From Minisyncoccota bacterium (lineage in GTDB: Bacteria > Patescibacteriota > Minisyncoccia > Minisyncoccales > Minisyncoccaceae): a DNA stretch of 12,298 nucleotides. Below the pieces are notes generated by a model. That model was not told the DNA's origin, ran no database searches, and worked only from the letters and a program-made list of their open reading frames with translations. The translations under genes were made by a program, and so were the position numbers. Each line of letters opens with the position of its first letter. Position 1 is the first letter of the stretch. The DNA lies in assembly GCA_028703995.1 (NCBI GenBank), contig JAQVLU010000011.1, forward strand, positions 1 through 12,298, read 5' to 3'. Shown here one piece after another: positions 1-7,035 of this stretch.

Positions 1-615
1 GGGGTAGACACCTTAAGGGTTTATGAAATGTTTATGGGGCCATTCTTTGATGCGATTGCTTTTAATATGAAAGGAGTGAATGGGGTTTCTAGGTTTTTAA
101 ATAGATTATGGGATTTATGTCTTTTTTCTAAAGATAATCAAGAATCATCAAAAGAGATTATTAGAGAAGAAAATATTTTAATTAAAAAAGTTTCTTTAGA
201 CTTAGAAGAAATGAAATTCAATACCGCTATTTCCTCTTTTATGGAATTTTTAAATTTTGCAGAAAAAAGAAAGGAGGAAGTTTCTTTAAAAACAGTTAAA
301 AATATTCTTAGATTATTTAATCCTTTTGCTCCTCATATGACTCAAGAATTATGGAGTTTAATTAAGGAAGAAGGATATCTTCACGAAGAGGCTTGGCCTT
401 CATATGATGATGAATTAACCGTTAAAGAGGTTATGGAATTAGTGGTTCAAATTAATGGAAAGGTTAGAGATAAAATAGAGGTTGATTCTAAATTATCAAA
501 AGAAGAATTAGAAAAAATTGCTTTAAAAAGCGAAAAGGTCAAAAATTGGATTAATGAAAAAGAAATTAAGAAATTAATTTTTATTCCTCCAAAGTTAATT
601 AGTATTGTAATTTAA
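1..615 (+). CDS. leuS: Leucyl-tRNA synthetase, C-terminal part (5' end cut by window)
   Basis: Cytoplasmic class I aminoacyl-tRNA synthetase that charges tRNA-Leu; only the last 204 residues are present. The frame is open from base 1, so the internal ATG at 28 is not the start. The fragment opens with DTLRVYEMFMGP and a KGVNGVSRFLNRLW stretch, the usual entry into the LeuRS anticodon-binding helical domain. It continues through APHMTQELW (about fragment residues 110-118) and reaches the C-terminal tRNA-binding domain with VQINGKVRDKI (bases 445 onward). It ends in a KKLIFIPPKL-type strand typical of the bacterial LeuRS C-terminus. The catalytic HIGH and KMSKS motifs and the editing domain lie upstream, outside the window. 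The TAA stop is four bases before glmS, so the two are probably cotranscribed. Identity is secure; nothing looks truncated or broken apart from the window edge. Confidence 0.95.
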   Translation, partial: GVDTLRVYEMFMGPFFDAIAFNMKGVNGVSRFLNRLWDLCLFSKDNQESSKEIIREENILIKKVSLDLEEMKFNTAISSFMEFLNFAEKRKEEVSLKTVKNILRLFNPFAPHMTQELWSLIKEEGYLHEEAWPSYDDELTVKEVMELVVQINGKVRDKIEVDSKLSKEELEKIALKSEKVKNWINEKEIKKLIFIPPKLISIVI

Positions 616-619
616 TTTT

Positions 620-2407
620 ATGTGTGGAATTATTGGTTACATTGGTAAAAAACAAGCTTATCCGATCATTATTAACGGATTAAAAAAAATGGAATACAGA
701 GGTTATGACTCTTATGGTATTTGTGTTTTAAACGGAGATGATGTTTTTTTGAAAAGAAAAGTTGGAAGGATTTCAGAAGAAAGTTCTGAAAATGGTTGTG
801 AAGGATTTATCTCTATTGGACACAGCCGTTGGGCAACAACAGGCGGTGTTTCTGAAAAGAACGCTCATCCTCAAGAATACAATCAATTCTATGTTGTTCA
901 CAACGGAATTATTGAAAATTACAAAGAGCTCAAAGAGGAGCTTACTTTAAAGGGACATATTTTTAGCTCTGACACAGACACGGAAGTTATTGCTCACTTA
1001 ATTTCAGAAGAGTTTAAGGGGAACTTAGAAGACGCGACTAAAAAAGCTTTAAAAAGAATTATTGGAAGTTACGGTATTGCGGTTATTTCTCCTAAAGACA
1101 AGGGCAAAATAGTAGTAGCTAAATTATCTTCTCCTATTATTTTAGGAATAACTGACGACGGCTATATTGTAGCCTCAGATCCTTCAGCGGTTATTAACTA
1201 CACAAAACAAATCGTTACTTTAGATGATAACGAAATTGCTATTCTAAAAGAAGATGGTTACACAATTTCAAAAGATAAAAAAATAGAAACAATTGATTGG
1301 GAAAGTGATGCAGTAGACAAGGGAGTTTATGAGCATTTTATGCTTAAAGAAATAATGGAAGAGCCAAAAGTTATTGAGAGCGCAATTCAAGGGAGACTTC
1401 TTGAAGATAATGTAAAGTTAGGAGGACTTGAACTTCCAAAAGAAAGACTTAAAAAAACGGACAAAATTTATTTAATTGGTTGCGGTACAGGATATTACGC
1501 TAGTAAGGTAGGAGAATATTTAATGGAAGAAATTGGGATGGTTGATGCAGAGGCTCACATGGGTTCTGAAATTCGTTATAGAGATGTAAGGCTTAATCCC
1601 AATCAAACCGCTATTTTTGTTTCTCAGTCAGGAGAAACGGCAGATAATTTAGCTTGTCTTAAAAAAATGAAAGAAGCTAAAGTTTTAAGTTTAGGAGTAA
1701 CTAATGTTATTGGTTCAACTCAAACAAGAGAAACTGAGGGTGGGGTTTATACAAGATGTGGGCCAGAAATTGCAGTCGCTTCTACAAAAGCTTTTATTGG
1801 ACAAATAACAGTTCTTTTGATGATCGCCTTATTTTTAGGAAGACAAAGAGGGTTAGAAGAAGGAAAAGCAAAAGAAATTATTACGGAGTTAAAAAATATT
1901 TCTAAAAAAGGAGAAATTGTTTTAAGCGAAGCAGAAGAAATTAAAAAAATTGCAGAGAAATATTCTCAATACAAAAACTTCTTTTTTATCGGAAGAAAGT
2001 TTAATTATCCAATTGCTATGGAAGGAGCTTTGAAGTTGAAAGAAATTTCTTACGTTCACGCAGAAGGAGTAACAGGGGGAGAGCTTAAGCATGGACCACT
2101 TGCTTTAATTGATGAAAATTGTCCAACAATTGCTATTTGTCCTAAAGATTCTGTTTATGATAAAATGCTTTCTAATATTGAAGAAGTTAAAGCTAGAAAA
2201 GGAAAGGTTATCGCTATTGCCACAAGGGGAGATAAAAAGATCAAAGAGATCGCGGATGACGTAATTTATATTCCTGAAACATTAGAGTGTTTAACGCCAC
2301 TCTTGTCTGCAATGCCACTTCACTTATTTGCTTACTTTTTTGCTTTAGCTTTAGGTAAAGACATTGATAAGCCTAGGAATTTAGCTAAAAGTGTAACCGT
2401 TGAATAA
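620..2407 (+). CDS. glmS: Glutamine--fructose-6-phosphate aminotransferase (isomerizing)
   Basis: Makes glucosamine-6-phosphate from fructose-6-phosphate and glutamine, the committed step to UDP-GlcNAc and peptidoglycan. Residues 1-230 are the class II glutaminase domain: nucleophile Cys2 in MCGIIGYIG, HSRWATTGG (Arg70, Trp71), HNGIIENY (Asn95, Gly96) and SDTDTEV (118-123). SIS domain 1 (about 280-410) has GCGTGYYAS and SQSGET (335-340). SIS domain 2 (about 450-580) has EGALKLKEISY (Glu475 equals the E. coli catalytic base Glu488) and GELKHGPLALID (His491 equals His504). The C-tail KPRNLAKSVTVE carries the conserved Lys590. At 595 residues it is slightly shorter than the roughly 609 of E. coli. 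A sugar-site serine (E. coli Ser303) is Gly291 here, at a position that I recall varies among homologues. The start is fixed because Met1 must be followed by the Cys nucleophile. No Shine-Dalgarno motif precedes it, and no glmS ribozyme could fit in the four-base gap. Confidence 0.97.
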   Translation: MCGIIGYIGKKQAYPIIINGLKKMEYRGYDSYGICVLNGDDVFLKRKVGRISEESSENGCEGFISIGHSRWATTGGVSEKNAHPQEYNQFYVVHNGIIENYKELKEELTLKGHIFSSDTDTEVIAHLISEEFKGNLEDATKKALKRIIGSYGIAVISPKDKGKIVVAKLSSPIILGITDDGYIVASDPSAVINYTKQIVTLDDNEIAILKEDGYTISKDKKIETIDWESDAVDKGVYEHFMLKEIMEEPKVIESAIQGRLLEDNVKLGGLELPKERLKKTDKIYLIGCGTGYYASKVGEYLMEEIGMVDAEAHMGSEIRYRDVRLNPNQTAIFVSQSGETADNLACLKKMKEAKVLSLGVTNVIGSTQTRETEGGVYTRCGPEIAVASTKAFIGQITVLLMIALFLGRQRGLEEGKAKEIITELKNISKKGEIVLSEAEEIKKIAEKYSQYKNFFFIGRKFNYPIAMEGALKLKEISYVHAEGVTGGELKHGPLALIDENCPTIAICPKDSVYDKMLSNIEEVKARKGKVIAIATRGDKKIKEIADDVIYIPETLECLTPLLSAMPLHLFAYFFALALGKDIDKPRNLAKSVTVE

Positions 2408-2408
2408 A

Positions 2409-3044
2409 ATGTTTAAATATATTTTGTATTTTACTTCTTTAATACTTCTTATTCTAATTAGTATTAATTTAATGATAGTAAGTTTTGAAAAAGAAATTAA
2501 AGAGATTGATAGCCTTAAAGAAACTAATGCGGGATTAGTTCTAGGAGCGAGTACAAAAAATAATAGAATCAGTGATATTTTTAAAGATAGACTGGATTCA
2601 GCATTAAAGCTTTACAAAAATAAAAAGATAGAAAAGATTTTAATAAGTGGAGATCATGGGACAGAAGAATACGATGAAGTTAATTTAGCAAAACAATATC
2701 TTTTAGAAAACAATGTAAAAGAGGAAGATATTTTTTTAGATCATGCTGGTTTTGATACTTACGACAGTCTATATAGAGCTAAAGAAGTTTTTGGAATAAG
2801 CGAGGTGATAATTGTTTCTCAGAATTTTCATTTAGGAAGAGCTTTATACATTGCTCATAGTCTAGGACTTGATGCTCAAGGCTTTAGCTCTGATCTGCAT
2901 AAATATATAACAGAAGATAAAAATAATATAAGGGAGTTCTTAGCTAGAGCAAAAGCCTTTTTAGATGTTAATTTTAATTCTTTACCTAAATTTTTAGGAG
3001 TTAAAATTGATATTTATGGAGATGGAAGACAAACTTGGGATTAA
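2409..3044 (+). CDS. SanA/YdcF-type DUF218 membrane-anchored protein
   Basis: Member of the DUF218 (SanA/YdcF) family. E. coli SanA is linked to envelope barrier function, but the biochemical activity is not settled. One N-terminal transmembrane helix (about residues 4-23, rich in I, L and F) anchors a soluble domain. This begins at NAGLVLGAS and continues with KILISGDHG, IFLDHAGFDTYDSLYRAK and IIVSQNFHLGRALYIA, which line up with E. coli SanA (LSGD, LDYAGFRTLDS, ITQRFHCERALFIA). The tail PKFLGVKIDIYGDGRQTWD is, from memory, typical of homologues outside Proteobacteria. With the helix N-terminal and few positive charges after it, the domain is probably outside the membrane. I chose ATG 2409, one base after the glmS stop; a TTG at 2400 in the same frame would add three residues and overlap glmS. 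It lies between glmS and an HD hydrolase in one packed run. Confidence 0.85.
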   Translation: MFKYILYFTSLILLILISINLMIVSFEKEIKEIDSLKETNAGLVLGASTKNNRISDIFKDRLDSALKLYKNKKIEKILISGDHGTEEYDEVNLAKQYLLENNVKEEDIFLDHAGFDTYDSLYRAKEVFGISEVIIVSQNFHLGRALYIAHSLGLDAQGFSSDLHKYITEDKNNIREFLARAKAFLDVNFNSLPKFLGVKIDIYGDGRQTWD

Positions 3045-3048
3045 AAAT

Positions 3049-3675
3049 ATGAAAAAAATAGTAAATTATATTTTTGAAATTGGAGTACTAAAAAGAGAAA
3101 AACATAATGGTTTTAAATTAATTGGAGTTGACGCTTTGGGTTCCGTGGCAGAGCACGCCTTAAGAGCATCTCAAATTGGATATATTTTAACCATTCTTGA
3201 AAATGAAAAGCATGGGACAGATATTAGTCCTGAAAAAGTAGCGAGTATGTTAATTTTTCATGATAATGGTGAGGTGAGAGTTGGTGATTTACATAAAGTG
3301 GCTTCAAGATATATTGACAGTTCCGAGGCGGAAAGATTAGCTTTTAAAGAACAGGCTGAAAGACTTCCTAGAAAAATGGAAGACTCTCTTCTAAAATATT
3401 ATGATGAATTTGAAAATAGAACTACGGTAGAAGGAATTATTGCTAAAGACGCTGATTGGCTCGAAGCGGCTTTTTCTGCGAAAGAGCATTACGATCTAGG
3501 AAACACTTTAGCTATGGACTGGGTCTTAAATGTCGAAAAAGCTTTAGAGACTGATTCCGCGAAAGAGGTTATTAAAGAAATGAAAGAAACAAGATTTACG
3601 GATTGGTGGACAGGATTGAAAAAAATGCTTTACAAGAAAATGGATGGGAACTATGTTGAACACGGAAAAGAATAG
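3049..3675 (+). CDS. HD-domain hydrolase, YfbR-like (probable 5'-deoxynucleotidase)
   Basis: A 208-residue cytoplasmic protein of the HD_3/COG1896 family; E. coli YfbR removes phosphate from deoxyribonucleoside 5'-monophosphates using a divalent metal. The metal ligands are visible in order: His36 in SVAEHALRAS, His71-Asp72 in FHDNGEVRVGDLHKVA with Glu75 and Asp80, and Asp134 or Asp136 in IAKDADWLEAA. Spacing matches YfbR (His33, His68-Asp69, Glu72, Asp77, Asp137). The C-terminal TRFTDWWTGL region is helical and also usual for the family. The frame stays open upstream to an ATG at 3007, but the family N-terminus and the four-base gap after the DUF218 gene favour ATG 3049 (MKKIVNYIFEIG). Substrate is inferred from family only. 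It ends in TAG and is the last gene before a promoter-bearing gap, so it probably closes the leuS-glmS run. Confidence 0.85.
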   Translation: MKKIVNYIFEIGVLKREKHNGFKLIGVDALGSVAEHALRASQIGYILTILENEKHGTDISPEKVASMLIFHDNGEVRVGDLHKVASRYIDSSEAERLAFKEQAERLPRKMEDSLLKYYDEFENRTTVEGIIAKDADWLEAAFSAKEHYDLGNTLAMDWVLNVEKALETDSAKEVIKEMKETRFTDWWTGLKKMLYKKMDGNYVEHGKE

Positions 3676-3676
3676 G

Positions 3677-3705
3677 TTGCTTTTTTAATCTATTCTAATT
3701 ACAAT
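3677..3705 (+). promoter_or_regulatory. Sigma-70-like promoter for the oxidoreductase-yvcK-glmU operon
   Basis: TTGCTT (3677-3682) and TACAAT (3700-3705) are separated by exactly 17 bases, a near-consensus -35/-10 pair. The predicted start is near 3712, giving a leader of about 23 bases before the ATG at 3735. It sits in the only gap of this size on the plus strand, right after the HD gene stop, which fits an operon boundary. The leader has no Shine-Dalgarno motif. Read from sequence only; transcription is not shown. Confidence 0.7.
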
Positions 3706-3708
3706 AGA
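3689..3708. repeat. Inverted repeat overlapping the -10 element
   Basis: TCTATT (3689-3694) and AATAGA (3703-3708) form a perfect six-base inverted repeat around eight bases. A further TAA (3686-3688) / TTA (3710-3712) pairing is possible past a small mismatch. The right arm covers the end of the TACAAT box. It could be an operator or a chance A/T palindrome. As a terminator for the upstream gene it is weak, being AT-only at its core and not followed by a T-run. Confidence 0.35.
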
Positions 3709-3734
3709 GTTAAGATAAGTAATATTTAAAAAAA

Positions 3735-5378
3735 ATGAAAGACTTTACGATTTTAGTAGGAGGACAAGCTGGGCAAGGATCTAGAAAAGCTGGTCTTGTT
3801 ATAGCTAAAATTCTTAATAATTTAGGTTATAGAATTTTTATTTACGATGATTATCAATCTTTAATTAAAGGAGGGCATTCTTTTTCTAAAGTTAGAGCTT
3901 CTTTTAAAAAAGTATTGTCTCAAGAGGAAGAAGTTAATTTTCTTTTAGCACTAGACGAAGAAACATTAAAAAGACACTTGAAAGAAATTAAAGACGATAA
4001 GTTTATTATTTTTAATGCAGATAAAATTAAATCAGAGAAAGGAATCGGAATAAATATTGAAACTATTGCAAAAGAAGAAGGAGGTTCTCCGATTATGGCT
4101 AATACAGCAATTATTAGTGCTTTTGCAAAAATGGTTGGCATTGATTTTTCTTTGCTTAAGAATGTTTTTGAAAAAGAATTTAAAAAAGGATTAGACATTA
4201 ATTTAAAAATAGCAGAAAGAGTTTATGGGGAAGTAGAAGAAAAAATTAAAATAGAAAAACTAGAAAACAAACCGCTTCCTTTAATAACAGGAAATGAAGC
4301 TTTGGCTTTAGGAGCAGTAAAAGCTGGACTTGAAATGTATTATGCTTATCCAATGACTCCCGCAACTTCCATTTTACACTTTTTAGCAGAGCGAAAATTA
4401 GGTGTAGAAACAATCCAACTCGAAAATGAAATCTCCGTTATTATTGCGGCAATAGGTTCAGCCTACGCTGGAAAAAGATCTATGGTCGGAACTTCTGGAG
4501 GAGGTTTTGCCTTAATGACAGAAGGAATTAGTTTAGCTACCATTTCTGAAACTCCAGTGGTGATTGTTAATAGTCAAAGGTCTGGTCCAGCCACAGGAGT
4601 TCCAACATATTCTGGACAATCAGATCTTAATTTTGTTTTAAACGCAGGACACGGAGACATAGTCAAATTCACTATCGCTCCAAGTAATGCTGATGAGTGT
4701 TATTACTGGGGAGGAAAAATACTTAACCTTGCTTTTAAATATCAAACTCCAGCAGTTCTTTTAATTGATAAAGAAATTTCTGAAAGTACTTTTAATTTAG
4801 AAATTAAGGAAGATGTTTCAAAAGAAGAAGCCCTTCTTTCCGGCAAAGGAGAAGATTACAAAAGATATGAATTTTCGGAAAATGGAATTTCTCCATTAGC
4901 TTTTCCGGGGAAAGAAGCCATTGTTAAAGCGACTAGTTATGAACACGATGAGTTTGGTTTAACTGCCGAAGAATCAGAAGAAGAAATTGTTTTAATGCAA
5001 GAGAAAAGACTAAGAAAGTTTGAGGCAATGCAAGAAGAAGTTGATAATATGGAAAACGCAATTAATGTTTATGGAAAAAAAGATTCTAAAAATGTTTTAT
5101 TTACTTTTGGTTCAAGTACTGGTCCAGTAGTTGAAGTCGCAGAAAAGTTTGATTTGAAAGTTATTCAACTTGTTGTTTTAGAACCTTTCCCAGAATTACA
5201 AGTTTTAGAAGAAATTGAAAACGCAGAACAAATAATTTGTGTAGAGCAAAATGCTTTAGGACAACTCTCTTCGCTTTTAGCTAAAAATGGCATAGAAGCG
5301 AATGAACTTATTTTAAAATATTCTTCAAGAGTTTTTCAAAAACAAGAAATAGAAGATTTATTAAAAGAAATTATATGA
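3735..5378 (+). CDS. 2-oxoacid:ferredoxin oxidoreductase, fused gamma-alpha subunit
   Basis: Subunit of an enzyme that decarboxylates a 2-oxoacid to an acyl-CoA with reduction of ferredoxin. Residues 1-175 form the gamma domain: ILVGGQAGQGSRKAG (7-20), then YDDYQSLIKGGHSFSKVR. Residues 183-350 form the alpha pyrimidine-binding domain: LITGNEALALGAVKAG, YAYPMTPATSI (203-213), the conserved Glu in IQLENE, TSGGGFALMTEG (253-264) and QRSGPATGVPT (281-291). Residues about 450-547 are the C-terminal transketolase-like domain with LVVLEPFPE. This fused order and the 547-residue length match KorA-type alpha subunits. No iron-sulfur cysteines occur here; they are in the beta subunit. It overlaps the beta gene by ATGA. 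Which 2-oxoacid is used cannot be read from the sequence: the loop that follows GPATGVPT is YSGQSDL rather than the TEQ.DL I recall as more common, so oxoglutarate, pyruvate and branched-chain acids all remain possible. Confidence 0.9.
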   Translation: MKDFTILVGGQAGQGSRKAGLVIAKILNNLGYRIFIYDDYQSLIKGGHSFSKVRASFKKVLSQEEEVNFLLALDEETLKRHLKEIKDDKFIIFNADKIKSEKGIGINIETIAKEEGGSPIMANTAIISAFAKMVGIDFSLLKNVFEKEFKKGLDINLKIAERVYGEVEEKIKIEKLENKPLPLITGNEALALGAVKAGLEMYYAYPMTPATSILHFLAERKLGVETIQLENEISVIIAAIGSAYAGKRSMVGTSGGGFALMTEGISLATISETPVVIVNSQRSGPATGVPTYSGQSDLNFVLNAGHGDIVKFTIAPSNADECYYWGGKILNLAFKYQTPAVLLIDKEISESTFNLEIKEDVSKEEALLSGKGEDYKRYEFSENGISPLAFPGKEAIVKATSYEHDEFGLTAEESEEEIVLMQEKRLRKFEAMQEEVDNMENAINVYGKKDSKNVLFTFGSSTGPVVEVAEKFDLKVIQLVVLEPFPELQVLEEIENAEQIICVEQNALGQLSSLLAKNGIEANELILKYSSRVFQKQEIEDLLKEII

Positions 5379-6190
5379 ACAAACTAGATACAAATTACAA
5401 AAATACATGGTGTCCTTTTTGTGGCAATTTTGGAATTTTAGTTGCTTTTAAAAGAGCAATAGAAAATGAAGATTTAAACAAAATTGTTTTGACTTCTGGT
5501 ATTGGTTGCCATGCTAAAATAGTAGATTATCTTAATCTTAGTTCTTTTTATTCTCTTCATGGAAGATCTATTCCTGCAGCCGAAGGAATAAAATTAGCAA
5601 ATCCAGAATTGAAAGTAGTGGCTTTTACAGGAGACGGAGATTCTTTAAATGAAGGGATTAGTCACTTGATTCATGCTGCTAAAAGAAACACTGACATTAC
5701 CGTTATTTTGCATAACAATAGATTGTTTGCTTTAACTACGGGTCAATTTACTGCCGCCTCAGAAGATAATTTTAAAGGAAGATCAACGCCAATGGGAGCG
5801 CCAGAAAGTCCGATTAACCCACTTGAATTAATGCTTGCTTCAAACGCAACTTTCATTGCAAGAAGTTACAGCGGAAACATTAAACACCTTGAAGAAACTA
5901 TTAAAAAAGCAATGGACCATAAAGGTTTTTCTATTATAGAAGTAATTGAACCTTGTGTTTCTTTTTTTAACGTAACAGATTTTTACAACAAAAATACTTA
6001 CACAATAGAAGAAAATAATTTAACAGAAAGAGAAGAAGCTTTAAAGAAAATAAGAGAATGGAATTACGAAGGAGAAGGAAAAATACCTTTAGGGGTTTTT
6101 TATAAGATAGATAAAGCACCATATTTTGAAAGAGTTTTGATTGCTAAAAAAGAAGAAACCGTAGAAGAAGTTTTAGAAGATTTAATATGA
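5375..6190 (+). CDS. 2-oxoacid:ferredoxin oxidoreductase, beta subunit (TPP-binding)
   Basis: Thiamine-diphosphate-binding catalytic partner of the preceding gamma-alpha protein; 271 residues, normal for a KorB-type subunit. WCPFCGNFGIL (12-22), Cys45 in GIGCHAK and Cys194 in PCVSFFN give the four cysteines (13, 16, 45, 194) expected to hold the single [4Fe-4S] cluster of this class. The TPP/Mg motif is FTGDGDSLNEG (84-94) followed by HNNRLFALTTGQ (113-124). LHGRSIPAAEGIKLANP (61-77) is the other family-typical stretch. The start ATG overlaps the stop of the alpha gene (ATGA), and its own stop overlaps the YvcK start the same way, so translation is probably coupled. No separate ferredoxin-type delta subunit lies nearby; electrons would go to a ferredoxin encoded elsewhere. 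This implies ferredoxin-based, oxygen-sensitive metabolism. Confidence 0.92.
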   Translation: MNKLDTNYKNTWCPFCGNFGILVAFKRAIENEDLNKIVLTSGIGCHAKIVDYLNLSSFYSLHGRSIPAAEGIKLANPELKVVAFTGDGDSLNEGISHLIHAAKRNTDITVILHNNRLFALTTGQFTAASEDNFKGRSTPMGAPESPINPLELMLASNATFIARSYSGNIKHLEETIKKAMDHKGFSIIEVIEPCVSFFNVTDFYNKNTYTIEENNLTEREEALKKIREWNYEGEGKIPLGVFYKIDKAPYFERVLIAKKEETVEEVLEDLI

Positions 6191-7035
6191 AAAAAATAGT
6201 TTGTCTTGGCGGAGGGAATGCCATGCCAAAAGCAGTTTTAAAAGATTTAAAAAATAAGGGAGTAGATCTTTCCGTTATTTCTGCTGTTTTAGATTCTGGC
6301 GGATCTTCAGGAAAATTAAGAGAAGAGTATGGCATTATTGCTGTTGGAGATATGAGAAGAGCCCTTCTTGAATTATCTGAAATAGAGAATAAAGAAATTT
6401 TTGATTATAGGTTTGAAAAAGGTTTTCTAAAAGGACACAATTTAGGAAATTTAATTATGACGGTCATTTTGCTTAAAGAGAAAGACAAGGTGTCTGCTTT
6501 AAATAAATATTTTAGAACAAGGTTTAAAGTTTTTCCCGCTACATTTGATAATGTTAATTTATGTGCGGAACTTGAAAGTGGAGAAATAATAAAAGGAGAA
6601 ACAAATATAGATATTCCCAAACACAACTCTAAAATTAAAAAAGTTTTTTTAGACAAAGAAGCTTTTATTTACAAAGAAGCTTATGAAAAAATTATAGAGG
6701 CTGATTTTGTAACTATTGGTCCAGGAGATTTGTATTCTTCACTCATTCAAATACTTCTTGTCTCTGGAATTAAAGAAGCTTTTCAAAAAACAAAAGCAAA
6801 GGTTATTTATATTTGTAATCAGGAGAACAAAAAAGGAGAAACTGATAATTTTAAAGTTTCTGATTTTGAAGCAGAAATTGAAAAATATTTAGGAAGAGAT
6901 TTAGATTATATTTTTTTTAACACTAGCAAAAAAGGAATTGATTTAATTGATTTTGATGTTTATAATGATAATAAGCATATTGGATTAGATTATGATTCGA
7001 AAAATATTATTAATAAATTAATGGAAATAATATGA
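6187..7035 (+). CDS. yvcK: YvcK/CofD-like protein (putative gluconeogenesis factor)
   Basis: Cytoplasmic protein of the YvcK branch of the CofD-like fold. In Bacillus and Mycobacterium these proteins bind UDP-sugars and are needed for growth on gluconeogenic carbon sources and for cell-wall integrity. Visible motifs: nucleotide-binding GGGN (8-11), LDSGGSSGKLREEYGI (35-50), GDMRRALLEL (54-63), KGHNLGNLI (82-90), FDNVNLCAELESGEIIKGE (120-138), IGPGDLYSSLI (177-187) and a GETDNFKVSDF stretch (217-227). At 282 residues it is shorter than B. subtilis YvcK (about 317), with the loss mainly at the ends. The usual GGGTGL is GGGNAM here. It overlaps the beta subunit gene upstream and the GlmU-like gene downstream, both by ATGA. 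The YvcK family is a confident call; the enzyme CofD itself is unlikely because nothing else of F420 synthesis is present. Physiological role is inferred from homologues. Confidence 0.88.
   Translation: MKKIVCLGGGNAMPKAVLKDLKNKGVDLSVISAVLDSGGSSGKLREEYGIIAVGDMRRALLELSEIENKEIFDYRFEKGFLKGHNLGNLIMTVILLKEKDKVSALNKYFRTRFKVFPATFDNVNLCAELESGEIIKGETNIDIPKHNSKIKKVFLDKEAFIYKEAYEKIIEADFVTIGPGDLYSSLIQILLVSGIKEAFQKTKAKVIYICNQENKKGETDNFKVSDFEAEIEKYLGRDLDYIFFNTSKKGIDLIDFDVYNDNKHIGLDYDSKNIINKLMEII

Noticed and set aside
606..611. TGTAAT as a -10 box giving glmS its own leaderless promoter
   Set aside because: No acceptable -35 lies 16-18 bases upstream, and such A/T hexamers are expected by chance here.
2400..2408. 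TTG start for the DUF218 gene overlapping glmS
   Set aside because: Possible, but it adds only three residues; ATG 2409, one base after the glmS stop, is simpler.
3007..3048. Upstream ATG start for the HD hydrolase overlapping the DUF218 gene
   Set aside because: It would add 14 residues with no family match, and ATG 3049 gives the expected N-terminus four bases after the previous stop.
3920..4198. Open frame on the minus strand inside the gamma-alpha oxidoreductase gene
   Set aside because: It lies wholly under a well-conserved gene; its Ser/Leu/Phe-rich product is the usual antisense shadow of a Lys/Glu-rich AT-biased gene.
6144..6656. Two minus-strand open frames under the beta subunit and yvcK genes
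   Set aside because: Both mirror conserved coding sequence and have low-complexity Phe/Leu/Ser composition with no recognizable domain.
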